Shown: positions 25,891 to 37,120, counted from the first letter of the stretch. The stretch is DNA of 64,000 nt from Gaoshiqia sediminis (GCF_025907915.1 NZ_JAPAAF010000010.1:1-64000), one strand, 5' to 3'. The notes: generated by a model not told the origin, from the letters alone. A program made the numbers and translations.

Positions 25891-27102
25891 ATGAAACAGG
25901 CCCTGTTCTTCATCGTACTATGCTTTCTACCCGCTGTGCTTTGGGCACAGGCACACAAATGGCACGGCACCAACCAGGACGCACGCTACCCCGACGTTAA
26001 CCTGCAAGACAACTGGCCCACCAGCGGACTGGAAATAAAACAAAGCTACACAGGTATCGGCGAAGGGTACGGATCACCTTCTGTCAGTGAAGAAGGACTG
26101 TTTATTGCCGGGATGCACGATTCCACCGGCTATATTTATCATTTTACACATGAAGGCGAATTGGTTTGGAAAACCAGTTACGGACGGGATTTTACTTTCC
26201 GTTTTCCCGGATCACGGGGCACACCTACATTGAATGAAGGAAATCTCTATTACTCCGGCGCTCACGGCGATGCTGTCTGTCTGGATATGAAAACCGGCAA
26301 AAAAATCTGGCACGTCAATATTTTTGAGAAATACAGTGGAGAACTGATTAAATGGGGCTACACCGAATCGCCTTTGGTATATCGCGATCTGGTAATTTTG
26401 CAGCCTGGCGGACCAAAAGTTTCCCTTTGCGCACTAAGTAAACACGATGGTTCGGTGGTGTGGGAAACGGCCCTGGAGGGGAATGCCAACGCCTACTGCT
26501 CCCCAAAATTAATCGAACATAACGGCGACACGCTGGTCATGGTCAACCTCGATTTCAACCTGGTTATTTTTGATCCCAACACCGGCAACGTGCGGATTAA
26601 GCACCCGCTGACAGAAAAACGCGGAAACCACTCCAATGAGCCGTTTTATAAAGAAGGTCAGATTTTCTATTCATCAGGCTATGGGGAGGGTTCGGTCATG
26701 TTTCAAATAAACGATGAAAAACAACGTTTGGACACGTTGTGGCAAAACACAAATTTCGACTCAAAGCTAAGTGGCATACAAGTGGTTGACGAACTCATTT
26801 ATGGAACCGCTGACCAGAAAAAACATTGGGCCGCCGTCCGTTGGGATACCGGCGAAGAGGTATTTACAACCCGCGAAATCAAGCCCGGGTCATTCGTCAT
26901 GGCTGACGGAAAATTCTTCATCTTCACCGAAGATGCAAAAGTAGTACTGGCCAAACCTACCAGCACCGGCTTCGATATCATCAGCCGTTTCCAAAGTCCT
27001 GCTCACCCGGCAGTTCATGCGTATGCCCACCCGGTAATCTGGCAAGGCGATTTGTTTGTACGTTTTAACGATCACATTTGGAGATACCGGATTTCGAAAT
27101 AG
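25891..27102 (+). CDS. Exported PQQ-like beta-propeller repeat protein
   Basis: A 403-residue secreted protein: signal peptide MKQALFFIVLCFLPAVLWA, then repeated blades with the tryptophan-docking pattern of the PQQ-like propeller (LVWKTSYGRDF, KIWHVNIFEKY, SVVWETALEGN, DTLWQNTNFD, WAAVRWDTGEEVF). Aromatic W/D-T-G repeats recur about every 50 residues through the whole chain. No haem, metal or PQQ catalytic motif is obvious, so binding or scaffolding is more likely than dehydrogenase activity. It stands alone between two terminators. Confidence 0.8.
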   Translation: MKQALFFIVLCFLPAVLWAQAHKWHGTNQDARYPDVNLQDNWPTSGLEIKQSYTGIGEGYGSPSVSEEGLFIAGMHDSTGYIYHFTHEGELVWKTSYGRDFTFRFPGSRGTPTLNEGNLYYSGAHGDAVCLDMKTGKKIWHVNIFEKYSGELIKWGYTESPLVYRDLVILQPGGPKVSLCALSKHDGSVVWETALEGNANAYCSPKLIEHNGDTLVMVNLDFNLVIFDPNTGNVRIKHPLTEKRGNHSNEPFYKEGQIFYSSGYGEGSVMFQINDEKQRLDTLWQNTNFDSKLSGIQVVDELIYGTADQKKHWAAVRWDTGEEVFTTREIKPGSFVMADGKFFIFTEDAKVVLAKPTSTGFDIISRFQSPAHPAVHAYAHPVIWQGDLFVRFNDHIWRYRISK

Positions 27103-27120
27103 AATTTATATCAGACAAAA

Positions 27121-27161
27121 AAATCCATCTGCCTCAGTGTTTAGCCAGATGGATTTCTTTT
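27121..27161. terminator. Bidirectional terminator between convergent genes
   Basis: Arms AAATCCATCTG / CAGATGGATTT with a 14-base loop. T-rich sequence follows on the plus strand (CTTTTT) and an A run precedes it (read as T on the minus strand), so it can end both the beta-propeller gene and the M49 peptidase gene. Confidence 0.85.
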
Positions 27162-27176
27162 TCAAAAAGAACAAGT

Positions 27177-28823
27177 TCAAACTCCCAAAACCTCGGGGCC
27201 TTGTTCAAATACGATATCAACCGGTATGCCGGCTTCGTTGATACGGTCCAGATCTTGCTGCAATTCTTCGCGGATAAAACCGGATTCTTCAATCATTTTC
27301 TTGGCCAGTTCGTAATCCCCATCCCCTTGAATGGTCAAAATCTGTGCTGACAAATCAAACATGGCCTGCTTCATCTTACCAAAGTCTACCCGATAAGTTC
27401 CGGTTTCCGCGTCGCGCTCAAAAGCGCCTTTTTCCTGAAAATAATAAAACCGGATCATATTGGCTTTGCCATGAGCGCTGGCGGCACCAAAGCGCACCGA
27501 ACGAAAAATACCCGCCATAAAGGTTACAAAGTTGTCCATCATGTCTTTATCCGCAAGCTCGCCCCGTTCGTTTAATTCGTAAACAGCCCAAAGACCAAGA
27601 ATATCCGCTTTGCTTTCCTCGATTGAGGTATAGGTTTCTTTTAATGCCTGCCGGACAGTTTGGCTGCCATCCACCGTTTTTCCCAGCCCCAGTCCGTGGG
27701 CCACCTCGTGAAACATGGTATTTTCGAAGAAGGCATCAAATTTCACATGACTACGCTGGTCTTCAGCAATCAATAAATCGGTGATAGGCACCAGAATTTT
27801 GTCGAATTTGGCCTGCATCGAATTTTTAAGTTGCAGCTTTCTACTCCCTTTCTCTGCCTGCACTTGCTCATCGTTGGGCAGGTTGATGGCGATTGTTTTG
27901 CTACCGGCATTGCAGTCGCCCGCATAATAAACCACATCGTAAGCATTCAAGTCCGAATCGGAGCCCGGTGTTTCATTTTTATAGGGGGCATCGCAAGGAA
28001 GCGCCTTTTGCAGATCGGGTAATAAAGCGGCAAATTTTTCCAACTTGCTGCTCCAAACTTTGTCTTTTATTAAAATGAAGGCCTCGTGGGCAGCCTTGTA
28101 GCCAAACAACTGGTCTTCATAATTTTCAATCGGGCCAACCACAAAATCTACCGTATTGGTTTTCATCTCCATCCAGGCCACATCACTCGGATAATAATCA
28201 TCTGTAAGAAGCGCTTCGGCCCGCAACTCCAGGTATCTTTTCAATCCGGGGTCTTCGGCCAAATCAGCAGCCTGGCGGATATACCCGGCAGCCGCTTCCA
28301 CTTGGCTTTTGAATGCCTCATGATAAGGCACAGCAATCAATTGCCCGCTTTCATCCCGCTGAATGAGCGTATATAAGCTCGATTTTGCAGGCTCATCCCA
28401 AGCGTCAAACTCCGCCTTGGTCATGTCAACCGGATAAAAACCTGCGCCTGCCGGCTTCTGTCCATAACCCTCCATAAAAGGTAGGTTACCGTTTAAGCGC
28501 TCCCATGGTCCATAATTAATCCGGATGAACCTTTCCATAGCAGGACTCGTCGCTTTTGCCAGGATTTCATTTTTATCGCCGTAGGCCTCCAGCCAAAAAA
28601 TGTCGTCCATCAGTTGAGCAGCTTGAAATAACAGCGGCAACATTTTCCGCTCGTTTTCGGTCAGGACCGATAAATCAGTCGTCAGCTTAAACGAGGCAAA
28701 TGCCTCTGCTTTTCCATCAATCTCAGTTTTCACGGGTTCTTGTACTTTCGGTTTTCCGGTGCAGGATGACAAAACCAGCCCGGCTCCGGCAATCATTAAA
28801 ATCAGTAAGTTTTTCATGGTCAT
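27177..28823 (-). CDS. M49 (dipeptidyl peptidase III-like) metallopeptidase lipoprotein
   Basis: Zinc peptidase of family M49, 548 residues. Zinc site: HEVAH (residues 372-376) and EESKAD (402-407), whose second glutamate is the third ligand. Classical dipeptidyl peptidase III has a six-residue HEXXGH; here it is the five-residue HEXXH form, known from some bacterial M49 enzymes. The N-terminus is a lipoprotein signal with lipobox LSSC (C21), so the enzyme is anchored in the envelope, unlike the cytosolic eukaryotic enzymes. Third gene of a tight minus-strand set (thermonuclease, monooxygenase-fold protein, M49) with gaps of 5 and 21 bp. Two start codons (28823 and 28817) are possible. Confidence 0.85.
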   Translation of the reverse strand: MTMKNLLILMIAGAGLVLSSCTGKPKVQEPVKTEIDGKAEAFASFKLTTDLSVLTENERKMLPLLFQAAQLMDDIFWLEAYGDKNEILAKATSPAMERFIRINYGPWERLNGNLPFMEGYGQKPAGAGFYPVDMTKAEFDAWDEPAKSSLYTLIQRDESGQLIAVPYHEAFKSQVEAAAGYIRQAADLAEDPGLKRYLELRAEALLTDDYYPSDVAWMEMKTNTVDFVVGPIENYEDQLFGYKAAHEAFILIKDKVWSSKLEKFAALLPDLQKALPCDAPYKNETPGSDSDLNAYDVVYYAGDCNAGSKTIAINLPNDEQVQAEKGSRKLQLKNSMQAKFDKILVPITDLLIAEDQRSHVKFDAFFENTMFHEVAHGLGLGKTVDGSQTVRQALKETYTSIEESKADILGLWAVYELNERGELADKDMMDNFVTFMAGIFRSVRFGAASAHGKANMIRFYYFQEKGAFERDAETGTYRVDFGKMKQAMFDLSAQILTIQGDGDYELAKKMIEESGFIREELQQDLDRINEAGIPVDIVFEQGPEVLGV

Positions 28824-28844
28824 ATATTTTCAGAAAATAAGGTT

Positions 28845-29162
28845 CTAACGTTCAAAACCGTAATCACGTTCGACAAGAGCGATCCTCACTTTGAAAGCAG
28901 TGTACCACTTCTCCCGTCCATATATTCTGGCGATACTGTGTTCTGCATGTTCTCTCCATTTAAGTATCGATCCGGCATCTTTCCAATAGGATACGGTAAT
29001 GCCTATCTCATTACGGGCAGATTCGGCCCCTAAAAATCCGTCCTGAACTTTAGCCAGCTCAATCATTTTCTCTGCCATTTCACAATAGCCATTGTCGCCC
29101 TCTGTGCGAAGCGAGCTAAAAATGACAGCATAATAGGGTGGTTGTGGCGTTTTTGAGATCAT
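28845..29162 (-). CDS. Antibiotic biosynthesis monooxygenase (ABM) domain protein
   Basis: A 105-residue single-domain protein with the dimeric alpha/beta-barrel ABM pattern: YYAVIFSSLRTEGDNGYCEMAEKM at the start, QDGFLGAESARNEIGITVSYW in the middle, and WREHAEHSIARIYGREKWY, the usual helix with HxxAxxxGR-like residues. Proteins of this group include cofactor-free quinone-forming oxygenases and haem-degrading enzymes, but many have no known role. Sandwiched between the thermonuclease gene (5 bp) and the M49 gene (21 bp), so co-transcribed. Function is not determined by sequence. Confidence 0.82.
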   Translation of the reverse strand: MISKTPQPPYYAVIFSSLRTEGDNGYCEMAEKMIELAKVQDGFLGAESARNEIGITVSYWKDAGSILKWREHAEHSIARIYGREKWYTAFKVRIALVERDYGFER

Positions 29163-29167
29163 GTACG

Positions 29168-29566
29168 CTACAAATAATACGGTTCTGCCAGTCCTTTAGC
29201 AATAAGCAAATCATTAATGCAGTAGAAATCGCCTATCGAGCGGATATTTGCATGGCCTTCCAGTATTTCAGTTGCAACCCGGACATACAGCACACCAAGG
29301 TACCTACCATATTTCCCTTTGGCATCTTGCAGGGTTTCGATAATCGCCAGATCGCCTTTTTTGATGACTGACTTCACAAAGTCGGAGGCTTGTTTCCCCG
29401 CCAGGTAATCATCTGACCCCTTCTTCACGCCGTAAACTTCGGGCGTGTTTACGCCATACAACCGGATTTTTTCATTTCTCACCCACACGGAGAGACCCAG
29501 GTCGATGTCGATCTCATAAGTGTCGCCATCCACCACACGCTGTATTTGTGCCTGATACTGATACAT
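29168..29566 (-). CDS. Thermonuclease-family (SNase-like) protein
   Basis: A 132-residue staphylococcal-nuclease-fold protein. VVDGDTYEIDIDLGL (about residues 11-25), KIRLYGVNTPEVYG (about 34-47) and GKYGRYLGVLYV (about 84-95) are the three conserved blocks that hold the calcium aspartate and the two catalytic arginines of SNase. No signal peptide is present, so it is not exported by the general route, in contrast to most bacterial SNases. First gene of the three-gene minus-strand set. GTTAA/TTAAC palindromic sequence lies about 10 bp upstream of the start and might be a regulatory site. Confidence 0.85.
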   Translation of the reverse strand: MYQYQAQIQRVVDGDTYEIDIDLGLSVWVRNEKIRLYGVNTPEVYGVKKGSDDYLAGKQASDFVKSVIKKGDLAIIETLQDAKGKYGRYLGVLYVRVATEILEGHANIRSIGDFYCINDLLIAKGLAEPYYL

Positions 29567-29661
29567 AAGTAAATGTTAAAATGTTAACAGAAATCGATTA
29601 ACGTAAATTCCGGTGAGTTTGCCAGGAAACCAGCCGGTAAAAACACAGGCAAAAAGATACA

Positions 29662-29690
29662 AAAAATGCCGCCCGAAGACAGCATTTTCT
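29662..29690 (-). terminator. Terminator of the yidC transcript
   Basis: Read on the minus strand: AAAATGCTGTC-TTCG-GGCGGCATTTTTT, a stem with wobble pairs closed by a C(UUCG)G tetraloop and followed by T bases. It begins only a few bases after the yidC stop codon. Confidence 0.85.
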
Positions 29691-29695
29691 GAATA

Positions 29696-31612
29696 TTATT
29701 TTGGAAGCTGAACGCCCCTTTCTTTGGCCATTCGTTCGAGCCGCTGCTGAAATTTCGATTTCACTACCGGCCCCTTCTTTTTATTGGCATGAAGTTGTGC
29801 CCTGATTTTCTCTTCGTCAATCAATACCCTGAACAGGTACATTTGCCCGATGGTAATCAGGTTGGCCAGGAAATAATAGTAACTCAATCCTGACGGGTAA
29901 CTGTTCAGAATAAACAGGAACATGACCGGCATCATGTACATCATCGTTTGCATGCCCGGCATGGCCTGGCTGCTGGTTGCCTGCGAGTTCAGCTTGGTCG
30001 AAATAATAGTGGTAACCGTCATCAACAAACAGAACAAACTCACATGATCGCCATAAAACGGAATGGTAAACGGCAGGTTCAGTATCGAATCATACGACGA
30101 AAGGTCGTTTGCCCACAGAAAGCTTTCCTGACGCAATTCGATCGATGTGGGGAAGAAAAAGAACATGGCAAACAAAATTGGCATTTGCAGCAGCATGGGC
30201 AAACATCCGCCCATTGGGTTCACGCCTGCTTTTTTATACAACGCCATGGTTGCCTGTTGTTTTTCCATCGGCTTATCTTTCCCAAACTTTTCGTTTAGTT
30301 CATCAATTTCGGGTTTTAAGGCCCGCATTTTAGCTTGCGAGATGTATGATTTGTAAGTAAACGGGAACAGGATCAACTTGATGAATACAGTCAGCAACAA
30401 AATGATAATCCCGAAATTACCGATATAATTGCGCAGGAAATTGAACACCGGGATCACCAAGAACCGGTTTACCCAGCGCAGGACCGAATATCCCAGGTTA
30501 ACCAGCTGGTCGAGTTCAATATCGTATTGTTTTAAGGTATTGTAATGGTTGGGGCCAAAATAAAATTTCATTCCGTAGGCCTGATTGGGATCTCCTTCGT
30601 ACGGGAAAGCAATGTCGGCATAAAAATCGCCCACATATCGTTTGCTGTCTTCCGTATAGTTAAACTTAACGTCAGCTGTTGGAAATGCTTCGTCGGCAAT
30701 AATGGTCGAGTTGAAAAACAACTGTTTGAAACTGATCCATTTCACCTTTGTTTTCAAGGTTTCTTCACTTGACTTGGCCGGACTCAGTTTATCCACTTCA
30801 TCACCAAAATATTTATAGTTGACCGACGTATAACGATCCTCCCCGTACTGCGATTTCCGTTCAAGGCGCGGGCCGGCAACCGCCCAGTTGAAGTTCAGGT
30901 AATTGGTATTGGACGAAATCAGGTTGTTCATTCCAACCGCTTTCACATGAAAGCCGACCATGTAGGAGTTGTGACTCAGTGTGTATTGGTACTCCAGGTA
31001 ACCGCCATCGCCTGCCGGAAGTTGCATGGCCAAAACTTGCGAATCTCCGCCATGTTCCTCGTTGAATTCTTCATTACCCTCTTTTCCTTTGCGCACTTCA
31101 GGTCCGCCCACAGTCAGCAGTTCCTGATTGACGGATGGCACAAAAAACAAATCGTCGGTGCGGATACTCCGGTTCTGCGCGAAAAAATTCAGACCGAACA
31201 AATTTTCCGGGCCATCGAATAAAATCAAGGGCAGCGAATCATAGGTCTGGTAATTTTTCAGCTCAACCGAATAAATTTTCCCTCCTTTGGTGGACACTTT
31301 CACCTTCATGAGGTTATTTTCGAGTGTGATGAATTTCTCTTCACCGGTTGCCGCGGGGGCAAAAATGCCGAAACGATCCTGTGCCGCCGTTGTCAACTGG
31401 CTTGAATCGGAAGCCAAGGTTTCCACCTCAGGAGTGGCCATCTCTGTTATTCTGACTTCTGCCTCCTGCCTGCGCTCCGCCTCAACCTGGGCAATGGAAT
31501 CCTGACGCCGGCGGGCTGCTTCAATTTCTTCCTGCGAAGGCTTGTTCAGGTAACTAAAACCAATCAGGATGGCAAAAATCAACACCATCCCGACAATCGT
31601 ATTTTTATCCAT
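29696..31612 (-). CDS. yidC: Membrane protein insertase YidC
   Basis: Inner-membrane insertase that places and folds membrane proteins, alone or with SecYEG. 638 residues: N-terminal helix MDKNTIVGMVLIFAILIGFSYL, a large periplasmic domain (about residues 60-360), and the five-helix insertase core from about 370 (FGIIILLLTVFIKLILFPFTYKSY), including GCLPMLLQMPILFAMFFFFP and QTMMYMMPVMFLFILNSYPSGL. The tail is basic (KKKGPVVKSKFQQRLERM), as expected for ribosome contact. It follows pyrG by 110 bp on the same strand, the usual order in Bacteroidota. Confidence 0.97.
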   Translation of the reverse strand: MDKNTIVGMVLIFAILIGFSYLNKPSQEEIEAARRRQDSIAQVEAERRQEAEVRITEMATPEVETLASDSSQLTTAAQDRFGIFAPAATGEEKFITLENNLMKVKVSTKGGKIYSVELKNYQTYDSLPLILFDGPENLFGLNFFAQNRSIRTDDLFFVPSVNQELLTVGGPEVRKGKEGNEEFNEEHGGDSQVLAMQLPAGDGGYLEYQYTLSHNSYMVGFHVKAVGMNNLISSNTNYLNFNWAVAGPRLERKSQYGEDRYTSVNYKYFGDEVDKLSPAKSSEETLKTKVKWISFKQLFFNSTIIADEAFPTADVKFNYTEDSKRYVGDFYADIAFPYEGDPNQAYGMKFYFGPNHYNTLKQYDIELDQLVNLGYSVLRWVNRFLVIPVFNFLRNYIGNFGIIILLLTVFIKLILFPFTYKSYISQAKMRALKPEIDELNEKFGKDKPMEKQQATMALYKKAGVNPMGGCLPMLLQMPILFAMFFFFPTSIELRQESFLWANDLSSYDSILNLPFTIPFYGDHVSLFCLLMTVTTIISTKLNSQATSSQAMPGMQTMMYMMPVMFLFILNSYPSGLSYYYFLANLITIGQMYLFRVLIDEEKIRAQLHANKKKGPVVKSKFQQRLERMAKERGVQLPK

Positions 31613-31722
31613 AGAAATTTATTTTTACGAAAATTAAGGTCACCGACCTACTCATTTTTTCTTGATCACTTTTATTTCAGGACATGTACGGCATCCTATC
31701 ACGATGCAACAGGGGCATATTC

Positions 31723-33360
<1,638 letters not shown>

Positions 33361-33417
33361 TTAAGCAATAAAACTTATTGCGCTCCAAAAATGTGCACGA
33401 TATAATATGAACAAATA

Positions 33418-33448
33418 ATTAAAAGACCCGCCAAAAGTAGCGGGTCTC
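33418..33448 (-). terminator. Terminator after the DUF349 gene
   Basis: Minus-strand stem AGACCCGC / GCGGGTCT with an 8-base loop, followed by TTTTAATTATTT. It starts 15 bp after the DUF349 stop and separates that gene from pyrG. Confidence 0.85.
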
Positions 33449-33462
33449 TCATTTCTTTTTGG

Positions 33463-35502
33463 TTAATCATCGTCTTCCATCTCGTCGATGATCCGTATCT
33501 TCTCTTTCAGGAACTCAATCTTCTCCTGTGTAGTCTGTATTTTTTTATTGACGTCATCAATCAGCGATTCAGCATTCTTGGTATTGGCAAAAAAGCCAAT
33601 GTTATTATTGAGCAGGGCCAGGTCATTTTCCATCTGCTTCAGCTTGGTCACATACTTGTCGCGTTCAAAGCGCATTTTGTTCTGACCTCTTGAAGAACCG
33701 GAAAAATTAGTCATTTTGCTCTTAAATTTCAGCAAATTGCGCTTTTGGTCATCAATTTTCAGATGGTCAAAATGCAGGTTAATGGCATCGCGGAACTCGT
33801 TCTGTATCTTATCCTTTTCCTTGAACGGAACATGGCCAATCTCGGTCCAGCGGCGCTGAAAATCTCTCATTTGCGCCAGGTCTTCATCCTCATTTTTTGT
33901 CAGCGTATAGTTTTTAATTTCTTCAATCAGGGCCTTTTTCTGGCGCAGGTTTTCATCCTGCTCATGATCAACTGTTGAGAAATGTTCCGATTTTTGCTCA
34001 AAGAAATAATCGCAAGCGGCCCGGAACCGTTTCCAAATGGCATCAGACTGTTTGCGGGGTACCGGACCGATTTCTTTCCACTTCTTTTGAATACGTATAA
34101 ATTCGTCGGTGGCCTTTTTCCAGTCGGTGCTGTCTTTCAGCGCTTCGGCCTGGATGCACAAATCGGCTTTCAGTTGCAGGTTATTTTGCTGCAATTCTTT
34201 ATTTTGGGAATAAAACTCACGCTTGGCATCAAAAAATTTGTCACAAGCGCTGCGAAACCGTTCATAAATCCGGTTATTGTCTTTTTTTGGTGCAAAACCG
34301 ATCGTTCTCCAAACTTTCTGCAGTTCGATCAGTTCCCGCGATTTATCATCCCAGTCTTTATGATTGGGCAATTCCATCGATGCAATCTCCTCTGCCTTTT
34401 CGCACAAGGCGGTTTTTGCTTCCAGGTTTTTCTTTTGTTCATCCTTGCGATCGTCAAAATATTCCTGGTGTTTTTTGTTGATGATGGACGTAGCTGCTTT
34501 GAAACGCTCCCAAAGCTCATCCTTTTTATCGCGAGGTACCGGGCCAATTTCGCGCCACTGTTCATGGTATTTTTGCAGAATATTGAATGCTTTGATGATG
34601 GATGGTTCCACCAGCAATTCTTCCGTTTTTTCGCACAAGTTGATTTTGGCCTCCAGGTTCTTCTTCAGGTCGAGGTCGCGTAGTTCCTTGTTTATTTTGA
34701 TGTAATCGTAAAAATTTTCAACATGGTGGTGGTATGTTTCCCAAAGATCCTTCAGTTTTGATTGCGGTACCAAGCCGGTATCACGCCACTTTTGCTGCAA
34801 ATCACGGAATTCCTGAAACGTTTTATTGATCGACTCTTTTCGGTTTACCAGCGATTTGATCTCCTCAATGATATCGTATTTGATCTGAAGGTTCTGATCC
34901 TTTTCTTCCTCCATTTGCTTCTGGTGGTCATTTTTCAGTTGATGATATTCCCTCAGCAGGTTTTTCAAATCATCTTCATAAGGTGCATTACCGGGAACAA
35001 ACTCATTTTCATCGCCTCCAGCCTCCAGGTAGGCCTTTTTCTCAGCTTCAACATTGGCTTTATGCTTTTTGTAGAAGTTGATTTTTATCCGGTCAACTTC
35101 GTCTTTTATATCTTCATCTTTTGTTTTACTGATCAAATCACGCAAGGCATTGATCAGCTCCACCTCGGTGTAGCCCGAATAGTTGATTTTACCCTTGGCG
35201 ATCATCGCTTCGGCCGCCTCCTCATCCAGCTCTTCATCTTCGCTACCGGCCGATTCAGCTTCATCGGGTTCAACCGCTTTTACCGGTTCTTCATCGGTAC
35301 TTGCAGTCAAATCGGGTTCAACTTCCTCCTCAACTTCCACTTCAGGAGCCGAAATGGATTCTTCGGTAACAGCACTTGCTTCAGGAGCAATCTCTTGTTC
35401 AGCTTCAAGCTTCTGGCTTTCGGCAGGCGTAGCAGCAGCGCCGGTTTCCTCCGGAGTTGCTTTCAACTCATCTGTTGAGTTTTTCAGATCTTTAGGTTCC
35501 AT
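33463..35502 (-). CDS. DUF349 repeat coiled-coil protein
   Basis: 679-residue cytosolic protein. The first 130 residues are acidic and low in complexity (E/S/A/T-rich, EEVEVEPDL-like stretches); the rest is helical and contains five DUF349 modules, each recognisable by W-R-x-I/T-G-x-V/A-P (KWRDTGLVPQ, QWREIGPVPR, VWRTIGFAPK, KWKEIGPVPR, RWTEIGHVPF) about 70-75 residues apart. A C-terminal coiled coil follows (KYVTKLKQMENDLALLNNN onward). DUF349 proteins are widespread in Bacteroidota near translation and nucleotide genes, but no biochemical role is established. Monocistronic, ended by the terminator at 33418-33448. Confidence 0.9.
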   Translation of the reverse strand: MEPKDLKNSTDELKATPEETGAAATPAESQKLEAEQEIAPEASAVTEESISAPEVEVEEEVEPDLTASTDEEPVKAVEPDEAESAGSEDEELDEEAAEAMIAKGKINYSGYTEVELINALRDLISKTKDEDIKDEVDRIKINFYKKHKANVEAEKKAYLEAGGDENEFVPGNAPYEDDLKNLLREYHQLKNDHQKQMEEEKDQNLQIKYDIIEEIKSLVNRKESINKTFQEFRDLQQKWRDTGLVPQSKLKDLWETYHHHVENFYDYIKINKELRDLDLKKNLEAKINLCEKTEELLVEPSIIKAFNILQKYHEQWREIGPVPRDKKDELWERFKAATSIINKKHQEYFDDRKDEQKKNLEAKTALCEKAEEIASMELPNHKDWDDKSRELIELQKVWRTIGFAPKKDNNRIYERFRSACDKFFDAKREFYSQNKELQQNNLQLKADLCIQAEALKDSTDWKKATDEFIRIQKKWKEIGPVPRKQSDAIWKRFRAACDYFFEQKSEHFSTVDHEQDENLRQKKALIEEIKNYTLTKNEDEDLAQMRDFQRRWTEIGHVPFKEKDKIQNEFRDAINLHFDHLKIDDQKRNLLKFKSKMTNFSGSSRGQNKMRFERDKYVTKLKQMENDLALLNNNIGFFANTKNAESLIDDVNKKIQTTQEKIEFLKEKIRIIDEMEDDD

Positions 35503-35632
35503 GTGATAATTGTTTAAATTACTGAGTAATTTTCAGAGTTTTAGGTCTCGCACCAAGTTACGAAAATATAATTTTCGGTACGAATACTCAAGTAAAACCA
35601 CGATTAATTCTGAAAAACATGGACATAGACAT

Positions 35633-35662
35633 AAAAAAAGCCACTCCCTGAATGAAAGCGGC
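35633..35662 (-). terminator. Terminator of the hsp20 gene
   Basis: Minus-strand stem GCCGCT / AGTGGC (one wobble pair) around an 11-base loop, followed by seven T bases. About 27 bp after the stop. Confidence 0.8.
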
Positions 35663-35688
35663 CTGTAAATAAAAACGCACAAATCCCC

Positions 35689-36126
35689 TTAAGCAATCTC
35701 TATTTCACGACGTTGCGGAATGGCCTCTTCCTTTTTGGAAACGACCAATTTCAGGATACCATTCTTAAAAGCAGCTTCAATTTTTTCTGCATCAAGCTTT
35801 TCCGAAAGCCTGAATTTCTTCTCAAAATTCTGCGGCTTGAATTCCACCCGTGCATATTTTGCTGCTTGTCCCTCTTGTTCTGCCACTTCGCCTTTGATAA
35901 CCAACAAGTCTTTTTCAACGGAAATCTTTACTTGTTCCTTTTCAAAACCGGGAATCAGCAATTCAATCTGAACTGATTTTTCATCTTCAAACAAATTGGT
36001 AGCCGGTTGCCACGAAAGCTCATTTTTAGCAAAACGATCTGAACGGTACTCCTGCGTAAAAAGGTCATTCAATAAACGATCAACTGCATTGAACGAATAA
36101 GCCGGATTTACTTTTACTAGTTTCAT
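35689..36126 (-). CDS. Hsp20/alpha-crystallin small heat shock protein
   Basis: Small heat-shock chaperone of 145 residues that binds unfolded proteins without ATP. The alpha-crystallin domain (about residues 40-135) contains LIPGFEKEQVKISVEKDLLVI and FKNGILKLVV, the A/V-x-x-x-n-G-v-L motif. The C-terminal I-x-I-type anchor is weak (RREIEIA). Start at 36126 was preferred over 36132 because AGGAGG lies 9 bases before the second ATG but only 3 before the first. Induction by heat or envelope stress is usual but no operator is visible. Confidence 0.93.
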   Translation of the reverse strand: MKLVKVNPAYSFNAVDRLLNDLFTQEYRSDRFAKNELSWQPATNLFEDEKSVQIELLIPGFEKEQVKISVEKDLLVIKGEVAEQEGQAAKYARVEFKPQNFEKKFRLSEKLDAEKIEAAFKNGILKLVVSKKEEAIPQRREIEIA

Positions 36127-36351
36127 AATCATTTTCCTCCTATAAAATTTTATTGTTTCTCATTGTTTTGCCGATCATTTTTCAAGTTCTGTTCCAACAC
36201 AAAAAACGCAGACAAAAATTTCTTCAACCCGCAAGGATTAGCGTCAACATTTCCGAATCAATCAAATATAACAGGTCATTTTGTCATCTTATGCAGATGC
36301 ATAGATATATTTTGAATGCCAATTTTAAGCGGGCGATCTGGTAAATGTTGC

Positions 36352-36359
36352 TACTTTTG
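36352..36359 (+). promoter_or_regulatory. -7 box of trmD
   Basis: TACTTTTG fits TAnnTTTG exactly and lies 15 bases before the trmD start, giving a very short leader of about 10 bases. No convincing -33 box was seen. Confidence 0.45.
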
Positions 36360-36374
36360 CAGAAAAAATCTTGT

Positions 36375-37064
36375 ATGCGCATCGATATCCTCACTGTTGT
36401 TCCCGAATTGCTCGAAAGTCCGTTTAAACATTCGATCCTGAAACGGGCACAGAAAAAAGGCCTGGTGGAAATCCACGTTCACAACATCCGTGATTTTTCG
36501 ACCGACAAGCACCGGAAAACTGATGATTACGCCTTTAGTGGCGGGGCGGGCATGGTGATGACCATTCAGCCAATTGAAGCCGCCATTGAACACTTAAAGA
36601 CGCAACGCGAATACGACGAGATCATTTACACCAGCCCTGATGGCGAGGTTTATAACCAGCAAACAGCCAACAAGTTATCTTTAAAGAAAAACATCATCAT
36701 CCTTTGCGGGCACTACAAAGGTGTTGACCAAAGGGTGCGCGACCACCTTGTCACCCGCGAGATCTCGATTGGCGATTACGTATTGACCGGAGGCGAAATG
36801 GCTGCGGCCGTGATGGTTGACAGCATCGTCCGGCTGATTCCGGGGGCAATATCTGACGAAACCTCCGCCCTTACCGATTCGTTTCAGGACAACCTGTTGA
36901 GTCCGCCCGTTTATACCAGGCCGGCCGATTATAAAGGCTGGAAAGTACCTGAAATCCTGTTGAGCGGAAACGACAAACAGGTTAACGACTGGAAGGAAAA
37001 GCAAGCCTACGAACGCACCAAGCAGCTGCGTCCCGACTTGCTCGAAAAACACGACCGGGAATAG
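36375..37064 (+). CDS. trmD: tRNA (guanine37-N1)-methyltransferase
   Basis: SPOUT-class enzyme that methylates G37 of tRNAs to prevent +1 frameshifting. 229 residues beginning [30 protein letters not shown] (about residues 55-67), [12 protein letters not shown] (about 113-124) and [14 protein letters not shown] (about 135-148) form the trefoil-knot AdoMet site and are all intact. It is not followed by rplS or rimM as in many bacteria; the next plus-strand gene is far away, and an AddB-like gene converges on it. Start taken at the conserved MRID rather than the in-frame ATG at 36345. Confidence 0.97.
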   Translation: MRIDILTVVPELLESPFKHSILKRAQKKGLVEIHVHNIRDFSTDKHRKTDDYAFSGGAGMVMTIQPIEAAIEHLKTQREYDEIIYTSPDGEVYNQQTANKLSLKKNIIILCGHYKGVDQRVRDHLVTREISIGDYVLTGGEMAAAVMVDSIVRLIPGAISDETSALTDSFQDNLLSPPVYTRPADYKGWKVPEILLSGNDKQVNDWKEKQAYERTKQLRPDLLEKHDRE

Positions 37065-37120
37065 TTGACTAACGATTGCCGATTTGCGAACGAAGATCAA
37101 GAGATCAGACAGATCCCATT

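Noticed and set aside
33982-35478. Two long plus-strand open frames antisense to the DUF349 gene
   Set aside because: They mirror the charged coiled-coil codons of the real gene and give hydrophobic low-complexity translations without any domain.
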